This document shows, piece by piece, positions 28,478-36,667 of a stretch of 63,595 nucleotides of DNA. Source of the stretch: Bdellovibrio sp. (GTDB taxonomy: Bacteria; Bdellovibrionota; Bdellovibrionia; Bdellovibrionales; Bdellovibrionaceae); assembly GCA_014378765.1 (NCBI GenBank), contig JACMNA010000114.1:1-63595 (forward strand), written 5' to 3'. The notes beneath the pieces were generated by a model. That model was not told the origin of the DNA and did not search any database. It worked only from the letters and a program-made list of their open reading frames with translations. The position numbers and the translations under genes are program-made. Every line of letters starts with the position of its first letter. Position 1 is the stretch's first letter.

Positions 28478-29446
28478 TTACATTCCCATAATGTAGTAAA
28501 ACATCAAAGGCGCCACGATCGAGGCATCACTTTCAACGATGAATTTCGGCGTCTCGATGGCTAATTTTCCCCACGTAATTTTTTCGTTTGGAACGGCACC
28601 TGAATACGATCCGTAAGAAGTCGTTGAATCAGAAATCTGACAGAAGTAACTCCATAGTGGAACGTCCGCGTGACTTAAATCTTGCGAAAGCATGGGCACG
28701 ACACAAATTGGAAAGTCTCCGGCAATACCGCCCCCAATTTGAAAGAAACCTACTTTATGCTTTGTTGCCGTTGCCATATACCATTCGGCCCAATACATCA
28801 TGTAATCGATGCCTGATTTCACGGTGCGGGTACTTTTAATATCGCCTTTAATACAGTGACCCGCAAAAATATTTCCCGTCGTTGAATCTTCCCAGCCCGG
28901 AACGATAATCGGCAAATTTTTTTCGGCCGCTGCTAACAACCAAGAATTTTTTGGATCAATCTGATAATACTGCTTTAACTTCCCCGAAAGTAAAATTTTG
29001 TACATGAACTCATGTGGAAAATAACTTTTTCCTTCTTTTTCGGCCTTTTGCCACTCTTCTAAAATGGCCTTTTCAATTCGACGAATGGCTTCTTCTTCGG
29101 GAATACATGTGTCGGTCACGCGGTTTAAATGTTTTTCTAACAAAGCCTGTTCATCTTGCGGGGTCAGATCGCGGTAGTTAGGTATTCGCACGTAATGATC
29201 ATGTGCGACTAAATTAAAAACATCTTCTTCAAGATTTGCGCCCGTACAAGAAATGGCGTGCACCTTATCTTGACGAATCATTTCGGCTAGCGATAAACCC
29301 AATTCCGCCGAACTCATGGCACCGGCCAAGGTCACTAACATCTTGCCGCCGGCATCGACTAAATCTTTATAACCTTTGGCACCGTCTTTTAGTGCGGCCG
29401 CATTGAAGTGACGATAGTGATGATCAATAAATTGAGTAATGTTCAT
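28478..29446 (-). CDS. Deoxyhypusine-synthase-family protein
   Basis: 322 residues from the ATG at 29446, which follows GGAGG; a longer frame to 29545 lacks support. Family hallmarks: TLAGAMSSAELGLSLAEMI, SCTGANLEEDVFNL, IIVPGWEDSTTGNIFAG, GFFQIGGGIAGDFPI, SYGSYSGAVPNEKITWGKL (with the conserved Lys) and ESDASIVAPLMF. Bacterial members use NAD and a polyamine; some act as homospermidine synthase. No eIF5A-like substrate is seen here. Lies between a methyltransferase and a MOSC gene on the same strand. Confidence 0.9.
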   Translation of the reverse strand: MNITQFIDHHYRHFNAAALKDGAKGYKDLVDAGGKMLVTLAGAMSSAELGLSLAEMIRQDKVHAISCTGANLEEDVFNLVAHDHYVRIPNYRDLTPQDEQALLEKHLNRVTDTCIPEEEAIRRIEKAILEEWQKAEKEGKSYFPHEFMYKILLSGKLKQYYQIDPKNSWLLAAAEKNLPIIVPGWEDSTTGNIFAGHCIKGDIKSTRTVKSGIDYMMYWAEWYMATATKHKVGFFQIGGGIAGDFPICVVPMLSQDLSHADVPLWSYFCQISDSTTSYGSYSGAVPNEKITWGKLAIETPKFIVESDASIVAPLMFYYIMGM

Positions 29447-29504
29447 GGGTTGCCTCCAAAAGTGAAAGGGGTACATTACTGGGATAAAATGGTGGTGACA
29501 AGGG

Positions 29505-30557
29505 TTATGCTTTAATTCCTGAAACAGCTTTTGATAAAAAGCCAACTTCGGTCTGCACGTTTTTTAAGCCCAACAGTTCAAGTTGAGTTTCCATAGGATG
29601 TTGCACGTAGTTCTTATAAAAGGGCTCGTGAAAATCTAGCGGAAATTGCTTCAGCGCCCACTGAAATTCTTGATCATCATTTTTCTGAATCGAATCGACT
29701 AGACCTAAAAAACCCATCGGCTTTAAACAGCGTAGTGATTCGGCTAAAACCTTTTCGCGAACGGCCATCGGCAGCTCATGAAACAAAAAGCATGAAACCA
29801 CAGCATTAAAAGTCTTTGGCTTAAATGTAAGCTTTTCTCCTGCCCCTTGCACAAAATTAATGTTTTTAAAATCTTTCAAACGTTCGCGGGCTTTTGCTAA
29901 ATACATCGGACTTAAATCAACGCACGTAATCTTGGCCTTCGGAAAAGCTAAGGCCAATGATCGCGTAAGCCTGCCCGTTCCACTTGCCAATTCTAAAAAG
30001 TGTAGGCCTTCGCCGTCTTCGCCTTCAAAATGAATTTTCATCGGGGGAATAATCAATCTTCGCATGGCATCGGCCGCGCCTGAAAATAATATTTCTACTT
30101 GGTGTTCATAAAGCTCGGCCGAAACTTTACTTAAATAACCGCCAGTCTGAAAATGAAAATTTCTTTTATAATACTCAGGTAAATCAGCCAAATATTCGTT
30201 AGCTTCGTCTGAAAATTCATGCGCCGATTTTTTATCGCGCCTTTGCGCCGCACGAAACGCATCTAATAAAACTTGGGGGTATCTAAGGGCATGCTTTAAA
30301 ATACTTTCGGGATATAAAACTTCGACCGGATAAAGGCCATTTTTAATATTTTCAAAATCTTTTTCGTGAATCGATTTGATTCGTAAAAGCAATTCGCCCA
30401 AGTGAGCTTTGAATTCTTTCGGCTGGGCGCGCGATGTGCCCGTGGCCAGATATGTAACAAATGGTAACAGCAGTCCCTGCGCCGCAAAGTTTCCAGAGCG
30501 CGCTAGCGAGTAATACAGACCTGCCTTATTAAGAATTTTCTTGCGGAGTGTTTCCAT
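29505..30557 (-). CDS. SAM-dependent class I methyltransferase
   Basis: 350 residues. An N-terminal helical region of about 170 residues of unknown nature precedes a Rossmann methyltransferase domain: motif I HFLELASGTGRL, acidic residue in ITCVDLSPMYL, motif II/post NFVQGAGEKL, and FNAVVSCFLFHELP. Looks like a small-molecule methyltransferase of the UbiE/Methyltransf_11 group. Its start lies inside the end of a 42-codon membrane ORF, which suggests coupled translation, since no good ribosome site is visible. Upstream partner is tcdA. Confidence 0.85.
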   Translation of the reverse strand: METLRKKILNKAGLYYSLARSGNFAAQGLLLPFVTYLATGTSRAQPKEFKAHLGELLLRIKSIHEKDFENIKNGLYPVEVLYPESILKHALRYPQVLLDAFRAAQRRDKKSAHEFSDEANEYLADLPEYYKRNFHFQTGGYLSKVSAELYEHQVEILFSGAADAMRRLIIPPMKIHFEGEDGEGLHFLELASGTGRLTRSLALAFPKAKITCVDLSPMYLAKARERLKDFKNINFVQGAGEKLTFKPKTFNAVVSCFLFHELPMAVREKVLAESLRCLKPMGFLGLVDSIQKNDDQEFQWALKQFPLDFHEPFYKNYVQHPMETQLELLGLKNVQTEVGFLSKAVSGIKA

Positions 30558-30657
30558 TTTTTCTGACTTTATACCAATGGTAGAACGTCAGCGAGATAAT
30601 AATTAAACCCGCAATAAAGATACAGAGCGCCATGCCAAAAAATATAACTAAACTCAT
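30529..30657 (-). CDS. 42-residue single-pass membrane protein
   Basis: Reads MSLVIFFGMALCIFIAGL then IIISLTFYHWYKVRKNGN and ends PQENS. One hydrophobic helix (about residues 3-25) is followed by aromatic and basic residues, giving N-out/C-in by the positive-inside rule. The ATG overlaps the tcdA stop as TAATG, a strong sign of coupled translation; its last 29 nt overlap the methyltransferase start in another frame. Function unknown. Confidence 0.68.
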   Translation of the reverse strand: MSLVIFFGMALCIFIAGLIIISLTFYHWYKVRKNGNTPQENS

Positions 30658-31517
30658 TAGTTAACCACGGCAGTCGGCTGAGCTTGGTTTTTGGCGATGT
30701 CACGCACGACCCAAGAAGCCATGGCTAAGCCAAATGCCCCCGTCACAAAACTAGCATTTCCGTAAATCACCGAGCGGTGTAAACAAGAATGCGGATCAAA
30801 TTCACCTTGCGGGCACACGCACTTAAATCCTTGCCCTAGATCATATTTCAATTCAATAGGTTCCATGGGCTCTTCATCCGAAAAAACGCACGGAATTTCA
30901 AATAGCCCTTTACGAGGAAAATTAAAATCCTGGCGTAAAATCTTCCGCACGGAATGGGCCAACGGGTCCATCACGGTCTGCGCCAGGTCTACAATTTTTA
31001 TTCGAGTTGGATCCATCTTCGCCGAGGCCCCACCGCTAGTAATAACTTTTAATTTTTGCTGACGGCATTCATTTAATAAAAATGTTTTCGCGGTCAAATT
31101 ATCAATCGCATCTAAAATATAATCTGGTTTTAAACCTAAAATCTGCTCAGACGTATCCTTGTTGTAAAAAATGGGAAGCGATTCGATTTGCGCCTGCGGA
31201 TTAATTTTTTTCAAACGCTCGGCCATAACCGCGGCTTTTTTTTGACCGACTAATCCTTGTAAAGCATGCAACTGACGGTTTGCATTTGTGATACAAATTT
31301 CATCGTGGTCAACAACCGTGATTTTACCAACACCCGATCGCGCCATTGATTCTGCGGCCCACGAGCCAACGCCGCCTAGACCCAAAACCATCACATGCGT
31401 GTTAAACAAAGTCTTCATAGCCTCATCGCCCACTAAGCGTCCCATTCGATCAAAGCGACGGTGCAGCGTGTAGTTATTCTCGGGGATCACAAAGTTCGGG
31501 TTCGGGGTGTTTTCCAT
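30657..31517 (-). CDS. tcdA: tRNA threonylcarbamoyladenosine dehydratase (TcdA/CsdL)
   Basis: 286 residues from the ATG at 31517; a longer reading from a TTG at 31604 adds 29 residues with no family match. E1-like ThiF fold: ATP-binding VMVLGLGGVGSWAAESMARSG, Asp in VVDHDEICITNANRQ, catalytic region DAIDNLTAKTFL, ITSGGASAKMDPTRI, and VFSDEEP. Cyclises t6A37 to ct6A in ANN-decoding tRNAs. The stop overlaps the small membrane gene (TAATG). Confidence 0.9.
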   Translation of the reverse strand: MENTPNPNFVIPENNYTLHRRFDRMGRLVGDEAMKTLFNTHVMVLGLGGVGSWAAESMARSGVGKITVVDHDEICITNANRQLHALQGLVGQKKAAVMAERLKKINPQAQIESLPIFYNKDTSEQILGLKPDYILDAIDNLTAKTFLLNECRQQKLKVITSGGASAKMDPTRIKIVDLAQTVMDPLAHSVRKILRQDFNFPRKGLFEIPCVFSDEEPMEPIELKYDLGQGFKCVCPQGEFDPHSCLHRSVIYGNASFVTGAFGLAMASWVVRDIAKNQAQPTAVVN

Positions 31518-31589
31518 GCGCTCATAACTATCAAAAAGCGGCCGCACTGGAAAGCTTTTTATGACTTTCTTTTCAGCGATAAGATTACA

Positions 31590-31619
31590 TTGACCAAATT
31601 CCAACGCATAGATTATCTA
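31590..31619 (+). promoter_or_regulatory. Probable promoter of the 82-residue protein gene
   Basis: -35 TTGACC (31590-31595), 18-nt spacer, -10 TATCTA (31614-31619), about 37 nt ahead of the ATG at 31657. The -35 is good, the -10 only partial. Confidence 0.4.
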
Positions 31620-31656
31620 TAGTCCACCAAACATTGAAACCTACGAGGAGTAGAAT

Positions 31657-31905
31657 ATGGCAGATAAAAAAGCAAAAACCGGTCCCGTTAAGTCAACTAA
31701 GCCACGCCCAGCCACTTTAGCGGCTCCACAAAAATTTAAAGATTTCACGATCACTCAAAAAAGATCAGGTCGTTTTCAAGTTGTGACTGCACAAGGTGCC
31801 CCAGTGAATGGTGCTGAAAAAGAAAAATTATTGCTTGATGCTAAAGTATTAAAAGGCTCATTTAAAAAAGCTGGCGAAGCAGCGGCTCCAGAAGCAACAA
31901 CTTAG
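31657..31905 (+). CDS. Small basic protein of unknown function
   Basis: 82 residues, Lys- and Ala-rich, with no signal peptide. A short folded-looking centre (FKDFTITQKRSGRFQVVTAQGAPVNG...KLLLDAKVLKGSF) sits between disordered Lys/Pro and Ala/Glu tails. Strong GAGGAG site, own promoter and a good terminator suggest a well-expressed gene. The tails recall nucleic-acid-binding proteins but nothing decisive is visible, and the family is not recognised. Confidence 0.75.
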   Translation: MADKKAKTGPVKSTKPRPATLAAPQKFKDFTITQKRSGRFQVVTAQGAPVNGAEKEKLLLDAKVLKGSFKKAGEAAAPEATT

Positions 31906-31934
31906 TTTTTCCTAAAAATATTTTATAACTTTTA

Positions 31935-31965
31935 AAAAACCGCAAGCAACCCTTGCGGTTTTTTT
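31935..31965. terminator. Bidirectional rho-independent terminator
   Basis: AAAAACCGCAAG / CTTGCGGTTTTT 12-bp stem around CAACC with A-run on one side and T-run on the other; serves the convergent 31657-31905 (+) and tatD (-) genes. Confidence 0.92.
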
Positions 31966-31972
31966 ATTAAGC

Positions 31973-32761
31973 CTAAGACATTCTAAATAATCTTTTAAAA
32001 TTCGCCGCGGCCGTACCTAAAATATCAAATGGGCTTACATTGCGAATAAGCGCAATTTTTTCGGCCACTTGATAAAGTGAACTTGAATCATTATCCCCTT
32101 GCCAACCTTCCGGGGCCTGGTCGGGCGAATCACTCTCAAGTAGTAAATATTCCAATGGCATTTTTTGAACGCAATCTTGTAGCTTATGGTTTTTATCAAA
32201 CGTGACCGCACCACCAATTGAAATATGAAAACCTTTATCGATATATTTTTTAGCCGTATCGTAGCTGCCGGTAAAGGCGTGCACGAAGCCTTTACGATCA
32301 GGCGCATCCCACAGATCAAAAATCTGAATTGCCTTATCGTGGGCTTGTACAATGTGCAGCACCATGGGCTTTTGAAAAGCTTTAGCTAACTCGATTTGAT
32401 TTTCAAACATCTCAATCTGCAAGCTTTGCGAATCTTTCATAATATGGGGCCTGAAGTCTAAGCCTGCCTCACCGATTGCCATCGCCATCGGTAGTAGCTT
32501 CGCTAAGTCGTCGAGCGCGTCTTCGCAATCTTCATACTCATGATCGCTTACATAATAAGGGTGTAAACCAAAGCACAGGCCGAAGTTCTGGGGGTATTTC
32601 TCTTTCAATGTGATTTGATTACGCCATTCTTCGGGGCTTATGCCGCCTAATAGAAAGTAGTCGATACTTTGACTTGTGGCTTTCGCAAGCAAGGCATCAA
32701 AGTCGGGCTTTAAAAATAGACGCGGGTCAGACCAATGGGAGTGGGCATCAATGTACTTCAT
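31973..32761 (-). CDS. TatD-family metal-dependent hydrolase
   Basis: 262 residues from the ATG at 32761 (the preceding 22 codons lack support). TIM-barrel amidohydrolase with metal ligands HSH (DAHSHWSD), Glu in GEAGLDFR, His in HIVQAHDK and HAFTGS, and Asp in LLESDSPDQAP. Members are DNases or deacylases involved in DNA repair or degradation; the exact substrate is not readable from sequence. Weak ribosome-binding site. Ends against a shared terminator. Confidence 0.88.
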   Translation of the reverse strand: MKYIDAHSHWSDPRLFLKPDFDALLAKATSQSIDYFLLGGISPEEWRNQITLKEKYPQNFGLCFGLHPYYVSDHEYEDCEDALDDLAKLLPMAMAIGEAGLDFRPHIMKDSQSLQIEMFENQIELAKAFQKPMVLHIVQAHDKAIQIFDLWDAPDRKGFVHAFTGSYDTAKKYIDKGFHISIGGAVTFDKNHKLQDCVQKMPLEYLLLESDSPDQAPEGWQGDNDSSSLYQVAEKIALIRNVSPFDILGTAAANFKRLFRMS

Positions 32762-32846
32762 ACTAAAGACCAGGCTACATCTGGACTTGGGACATTTCAA
32801 TAAATTCCGATAAACAAAGGTCGGCATTGACGCCCAAGGAGTACTT

Positions 32847-33902
32847 ATGAAGATTGCTTTTCAAATGGGAATTGAAATTAAAGCGGCCAGCGGTTCGATA
32901 TTGAAGCCTGCGCAACTGCAATTCTGGAATTTATCTTCGGAAGGATTACCCCCACAAATAAAAAATCAAACTCCGGGATCACCTTTTAAATATTATACCG
33001 ATGCCATCTTGGGCCTTTGTTTTCATAAAATGAACGATTACAAATCATTATCTCCCGAACACAAACAGTTTGCGATACAAGCTTACCGTTCGTTTGACCC
33101 CTACACGGAACTTTTTCAAAAATCTGCGCCCCGCGTTCGCGCTTTACGTGGATCAACTTCTAATAATTTAAAATTCGAAAACTTTGAAAAAAAAATGACG
33201 GAAATTTGGGACGAAATCTTTCAGAATAAAGTAGTTAACTTTGTAAAATTAGAAAAAGCCTTAGACTGTTTATCTGAATTTGAAATGGCGATGGAGTCGA
33301 CCTTTTTATATAACTTTAACGTGCAATTTAGTGCAAAGATGAACGAAAAGTTAATTTGTTTTTATTCATTTTTATTTCACCTTCGATCGTTAATGGCGAT
33401 TGATCACAACGCCCACGTGGAAGACTCTTCTTTAGAATCAGTGAAATGTGATTCTATTTCTGATTACCTGCCCAAATCAGATTACACCGTCAATGACGCC
33501 CTCCTTTATTTGCAATTTAAAAAATTAAGCGTTCCGTTTGTAGGCCATAAAGACAAAGATCCGCGCATTGAAAGATTATTAGTTGAGCCAATGCTAAAAT
33601 CATTTACTCAGTACAATCACAATGCTTGCAGCTTGATCGATCAGTTACCAAAAAGCTTTCTTTCTTCATTGCCCACCGGTGATCTTGAAGAAGCCTTGCA
33701 CCATGTACAAATGGACTGGTTGTTAGGTTCAGAGGCAGGTTTGTTGTTTAAAATTCGCGAAGAGCTTTTTGGTGCGACCGAAGGTTACGATAAAATTTTC
33801 TGGCCAGAATTAAATGCGGCCCGTAAAAAAGCGGCTACGAGCCTTAGTATTTGTTTTGAATTATCTCACAAAGATTTTTCTAAGGAGTCGGCAGCCGCTT
33901 AG
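32847..33902 (+). CDS. Unknown cytoplasmic protein
   Basis: 351 residues, AAGGAG site before the ATG, no signal peptide, membrane segment or recognisable motif. Predominantly helical with charged stretches (FENFEKKMTEIWDEIF; ALDCLSEFEMAMES; RIERLLVEPMLKSF). Codon use is like the neighbours, so it is a genuine gene. Its 3' end overlaps the DedA gene on the other strand by 23 bp. No function can be assigned. Confidence 0.75.
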   Translation: MKIAFQMGIEIKAASGSILKPAQLQFWNLSSEGLPPQIKNQTPGSPFKYYTDAILGLCFHKMNDYKSLSPEHKQFAIQAYRSFDPYTELFQKSAPRVRALRGSTSNNLKFENFEKKMTEIWDEIFQNKVVNFVKLEKALDCLSEFEMAMESTFLYNFNVQFSAKMNEKLICFYSFLFHLRSLMAIDHNAHVEDSSLESVKCDSISDYLPKSDYTVNDALLYLQFKKLSVPFVGHKDKDPRIERLLVEPMLKSFTQYNHNACSLIDQLPKSFLSSLPTGDLEEALHHVQMDWLLGSEAGLLFKIREELFGATEGYDKIFWPELNAARKKAATSLSICFELSHKDFSKESAAA

Positions 33903-34563
33903 CTGCAAACTTCTTGTAAAGTACCACAATTAATAAAATTGCTAACATACACAGAATGAATATTTTAAATTGCTTAAGATATTTTAAAATACTATCGCCG
34001 TAATAAGCTAAAAGTAAAATTTGCGTTGGCACTGAAATGGCCGCCGCAATTCCGTCGATCAAACCAAACTTCCACGCCGGAAATTTTAACATTCCGCAAG
34101 CTAAGTGGCCCGGAAAACGCACGCCTGGGGTAAATCGAAAAATTCCGCACGCATAGGCGCCGTACTTTTCGGTCCAACGTTCAATTCTTAATCTATTCTC
34201 TTCCGACAAAATGGATTTAACCGGGCCCCATTCAAAAATTCGCCGGCCAAAATAGCGACCCATAAAATAAATCAGAAAATCGGCAAAAAACACCGCCAAG
34301 AAAGCAACGAACGCCGCCGTATGAGAATTAACGTGCGGAGCATTAGGAAATGGGGGCGGATACTTATCGGGGTGGTTTCCCATAAAAGCCAAAATACCCA
34401 CGCTGACCAACGTAGCCTCTTCCGGAAATGGTAAGCCCACCGCAGACAAGATCATCATCCCAATTAAAAAAGTATAAATCCAGGTGGGTTCGTAAGCGTA
34501 CGGCGACAAACACGCTAGTGTATCTTTCCCATACCACAAACAATGAAACAGCGATTCTTGCAT
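33880..34563 (-). CDS. DedA-family (SNARE-associated) inner-membrane protein
   Basis: 227 residues with about five membrane segments. DedA signatures: GLPFPEEATLV, FFADFLIYFMGRYFGRRIF, and the conserved RFTPGVRFPGHLACGML. The family works as undecaprenyl-phosphate or phospholipid flippases/transporters supported by the proton motive force. The N-terminal Cys/Trp-rich stretch before the first helix is unusual. Overlaps the upstream-facing unknown gene at the 3' end. Confidence 0.9.
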   Translation of the reverse strand: MQESLFHCLWYGKDTLACLSPYAYEPTWIYTFLIGMMILSAVGLPFPEEATLVSVGILAFMGNHPDKYPPPFPNAPHVNSHTAAFVAFLAVFFADFLIYFMGRYFGRRIFEWGPVKSILSEENRLRIERWTEKYGAYACGIFRFTPGVRFPGHLACGMLKFPAWKFGLIDGIAAAISVPTQILLLAYYGDSILKYLKQFKIFILCMLAILLIVVLYKKFAAKRLPTP

Positions 34564-34637
34564 CTATCTATCATGATGAGAAAAACCAGTGATGTTAAGC
34601 TCTTGAACAAGATCGGTACACTGTGCTAACCATTCGT

Positions 34638-35504
34638 ATGGCCCAATTAATAAGCTCACAAGGATTTGAATATGGAGTTAAACACTTTATCAATCCTAAG
34701 TCGGGGTCTCTGCTAAATTTAATCAGTGAAATTCTTGATAAGCCCGAAAGCGAAGTCAGCGATTTGCTTAAACTAGGTGCCGTTTACGTAAATAATGTTC
34801 GGCATGTCGAAAACAGCACTATTAATGAAAATCAAACCTTGCGCGTGCACACGAAGCCCCGTCGTTTCAATTGTGAATACGATTGGAGTCAACGGATCGT
34901 TTTTGAGTGCGATGATTTTATTTTATTAAATAAGCCCGCCGGCGTTCCTAGCCATCCGTCGGTCGATAATGTTTTGGATAATTCACTTTTTAAATTAAGT
35001 GAAGCTCGACAGGTTAAACTGCATATCACTCACCGCTTAGATACCATGACCGAAGGCCTAATCGTATATGGTAAGACGTTAGCCTTTGTAAAAAATTTTA
35101 ATTTTCAAATGAGTCAGCGACAGATTGAAAAAAAATATGTTGCCCTGATTGAAACGAAACAAACTTTACCTGAAAAAATTATTCATTATATGGAGCCCTC
35201 ACCGCGCGCGCCCAAAACTGTTTCACCCGTGGCGCACGAAGGCTGGGCTTTTTGTGAATTGCATATTTTAAAACAAAAAAAGCATGCGCTGGGAAGTTGG
35301 GTGCAAATTCAATTATTAACAGGTCGCACTCACCAAATTAGATCACAGCTAGCGCAGCTAGGGGCTCCACTGTTGGGTGATGAAATTTACGGATCAAAAA
35401 CGGCGTGGAAACCTCGGGCCATTGCGCTACGGGCCTGTGAACTTCAATTCAATTGGAATAATCAAAGCCTAAAATTTAATCTTGATGAAACTTTCGAAGA
35501 TTAA
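34638..35504 (+). CDS. RluA-family RNA pseudouridine synthase
   Basis: 288 residues from the ATG at 34638; a GTG at 34623 is an alternative and neither has a clear ribosome site. N-terminal S4-like region (SEVSDLLKLGAVYVNNVRH) and pseudouridine synthase core: LLNKPAGVPSH, catalytic Asp in HRLDTMTEGLIV, KKYVAL, GRTHQIRSQLAQLGAPLLGD. Modifies uridines in rRNA or tRNA; the exact site is not predictable. A TTGAAC at 34603 sits at -35 distance from the ATG, so a short or no leader is possible. Confidence 0.88.
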   Translation: MAQLISSQGFEYGVKHFINPKSGSLLNLISEILDKPESEVSDLLKLGAVYVNNVRHVENSTINENQTLRVHTKPRRFNCEYDWSQRIVFECDDFILLNKPAGVPSHPSVDNVLDNSLFKLSEARQVKLHITHRLDTMTEGLIVYGKTLAFVKNFNFQMSQRQIEKKYVALIETKQTLPEKIIHYMEPSPRAPKTVSPVAHEGWAFCELHILKQKKHALGSWVQIQLLTGRTHQIRSQLAQLGAPLLGDEIYGSKTAWKPRAIALRACELQFNWNNQSLKFNLDETFED

Positions 35505-35512
35505 GTGCTAAA

Positions 35513-36667
35513 TTATTTTGAGAATACCGAAAGTTTTAACTTAAGGCCCTGATTTTTAAAATCGAATTGGCTGGTAGGCTTCAATTGATCAAAGTGAAAA
35601 ACCCAAGCCTCGGGATGCAACACAATAATACCCGCAGGCTTTAATTCGCGCTCGAGACGCTCTAATATCGGTACGGCTTCGCCTTGCTCGAGGCGATGGC
35701 CATAGGGGGGATTCGTCACGATCCATAAGTTTTTTTCGTTCTTATAACTAGTTAAATCAACTGATTGGCTATCGGCCTGATGCACATCAAGATCTAATTT
35801 CACGTTGGGAAATAATTCCGAAAAAAGTATTTCATTTCTTTCGACGTTCGCAATGCTTTTATCATTGAGATCAAAACCAATCAATTTGAAAGAGACTTCC
35901 GTCTGCAACCAGCGAAAATTTTTTGACCAGGTTTCAGATTTAAATATTTTCGGCCGATTTATAAAGCGAAGCCAAGAATAATTTCGTTTGATCAACGGCT
36001 GCTGGGCAGAGGCGACCTCAAACAAAATTGTGCCTGAGCCAACAAACGGATCTATTACCGTCAATTCCGGGTTCAACGAAGTTTTTTTCATCAACTGGCG
36101 CACCATCATGGCCGCTAATGTTTCGCGCAAGGGTGCCTCACCACGATAAATTGCGTAACCGCGCCGGTGCAAGTGGTCACCAGACGTATCAAGACTTACG
36201 ACGCAGTTATCATGTTGCAGGCGTAAATAGACCGTCGGTTCTTCGCCGTCGCTATCGACAATTGTATATTTTTTTTTAGCCAGACTGTGCACCGAAGCTT
36301 CCATTAAACTTTTGTCATTATTTAGACGTGACTTATGCGACTCAATTTTAAGTTGAATGGGCCCGGGCTCAAGCCATTTTTCTAATGGTATGCGCTGCAA
36401 CTCTTTTTCAAATTGATCAAAGTAGCGTGAGTTAAATTTACCAATGCGAATCAGCACGCGGTTTGCAATTTTGCTAAATAAATTAATTTGATAACCTAGA
36501 TGATCATCGGCTTCAAATTCCAAGCCACCGCCCAGTGCTTCACACTCCGGAAAAGACGCTCTGGTAGGTTGACCATCTAGATCAAACATCTCAAACCAAA
36601 AACTTTTTAGTTCTAGCTGCAATTCAGCTTCAAATCCAATCGGGCAACTTACAAAAAATTTAGCCAA
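35513..36667 (-). CDS. THUMP-domain RNA methyltransferase (RlmL/UPF0020 type)
   Basis: 384 residues, TTG start directly after the stop of the upstream gene. N-terminal THUMP-like region (RIGKFNSRYFDQFEKELQRI; PIQLKIESHKSRL) and methyltransferase domain: RGYAIYRGEAPLRETLAAMM, motif I TVIDPFVGSGTILFE, motif IV IVTNPPYGHRLE. The NPPY motif indicates transfer to a base amino group. Resembles the N-terminal half of RlmKL acting on 23S rRNA (m2G), without its C-terminal half. Last gene of the barrel/lipoprotein/MFS operon. Confidence 0.86.
   Translation of the reverse strand: MAKFFVSCPIGFEAELQLELKSFWFEMFDLDGQPTRASFPECEALGGGLEFEADDHLGYQINLFSKIANRVLIRIGKFNSRYFDQFEKELQRIPLEKWLEPGPIQLKIESHKSRLNNDKSLMEASVHSLAKKKYTIVDSDGEEPTVYLRLQHDNCVVSLDTSGDHLHRRGYAIYRGEAPLRETLAAMMVRQLMKKTSLNPELTVIDPFVGSGTILFEVASAQQPLIKRNYSWLRFINRPKIFKSETWSKNFRWLQTEVSFKLIGFDLNDKSIANVERNEILFSELFPNVKLDLDVHQADSQSVDLTSYKNEKNLWIVTNPPYGHRLEQGEAVPILERLERELKPAGIIVLHPEAWVFHFDQLKPTSQFDFKNQGLKLKLSVFSK

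Noticed and set aside
30657-31604. Longer tcdA start at a TTG (31604)
   Set aside because: The added 29 residues match nothing in the family and overlap the opposite gene's promoter; the ATG at 31517 gives a normal N-terminus.
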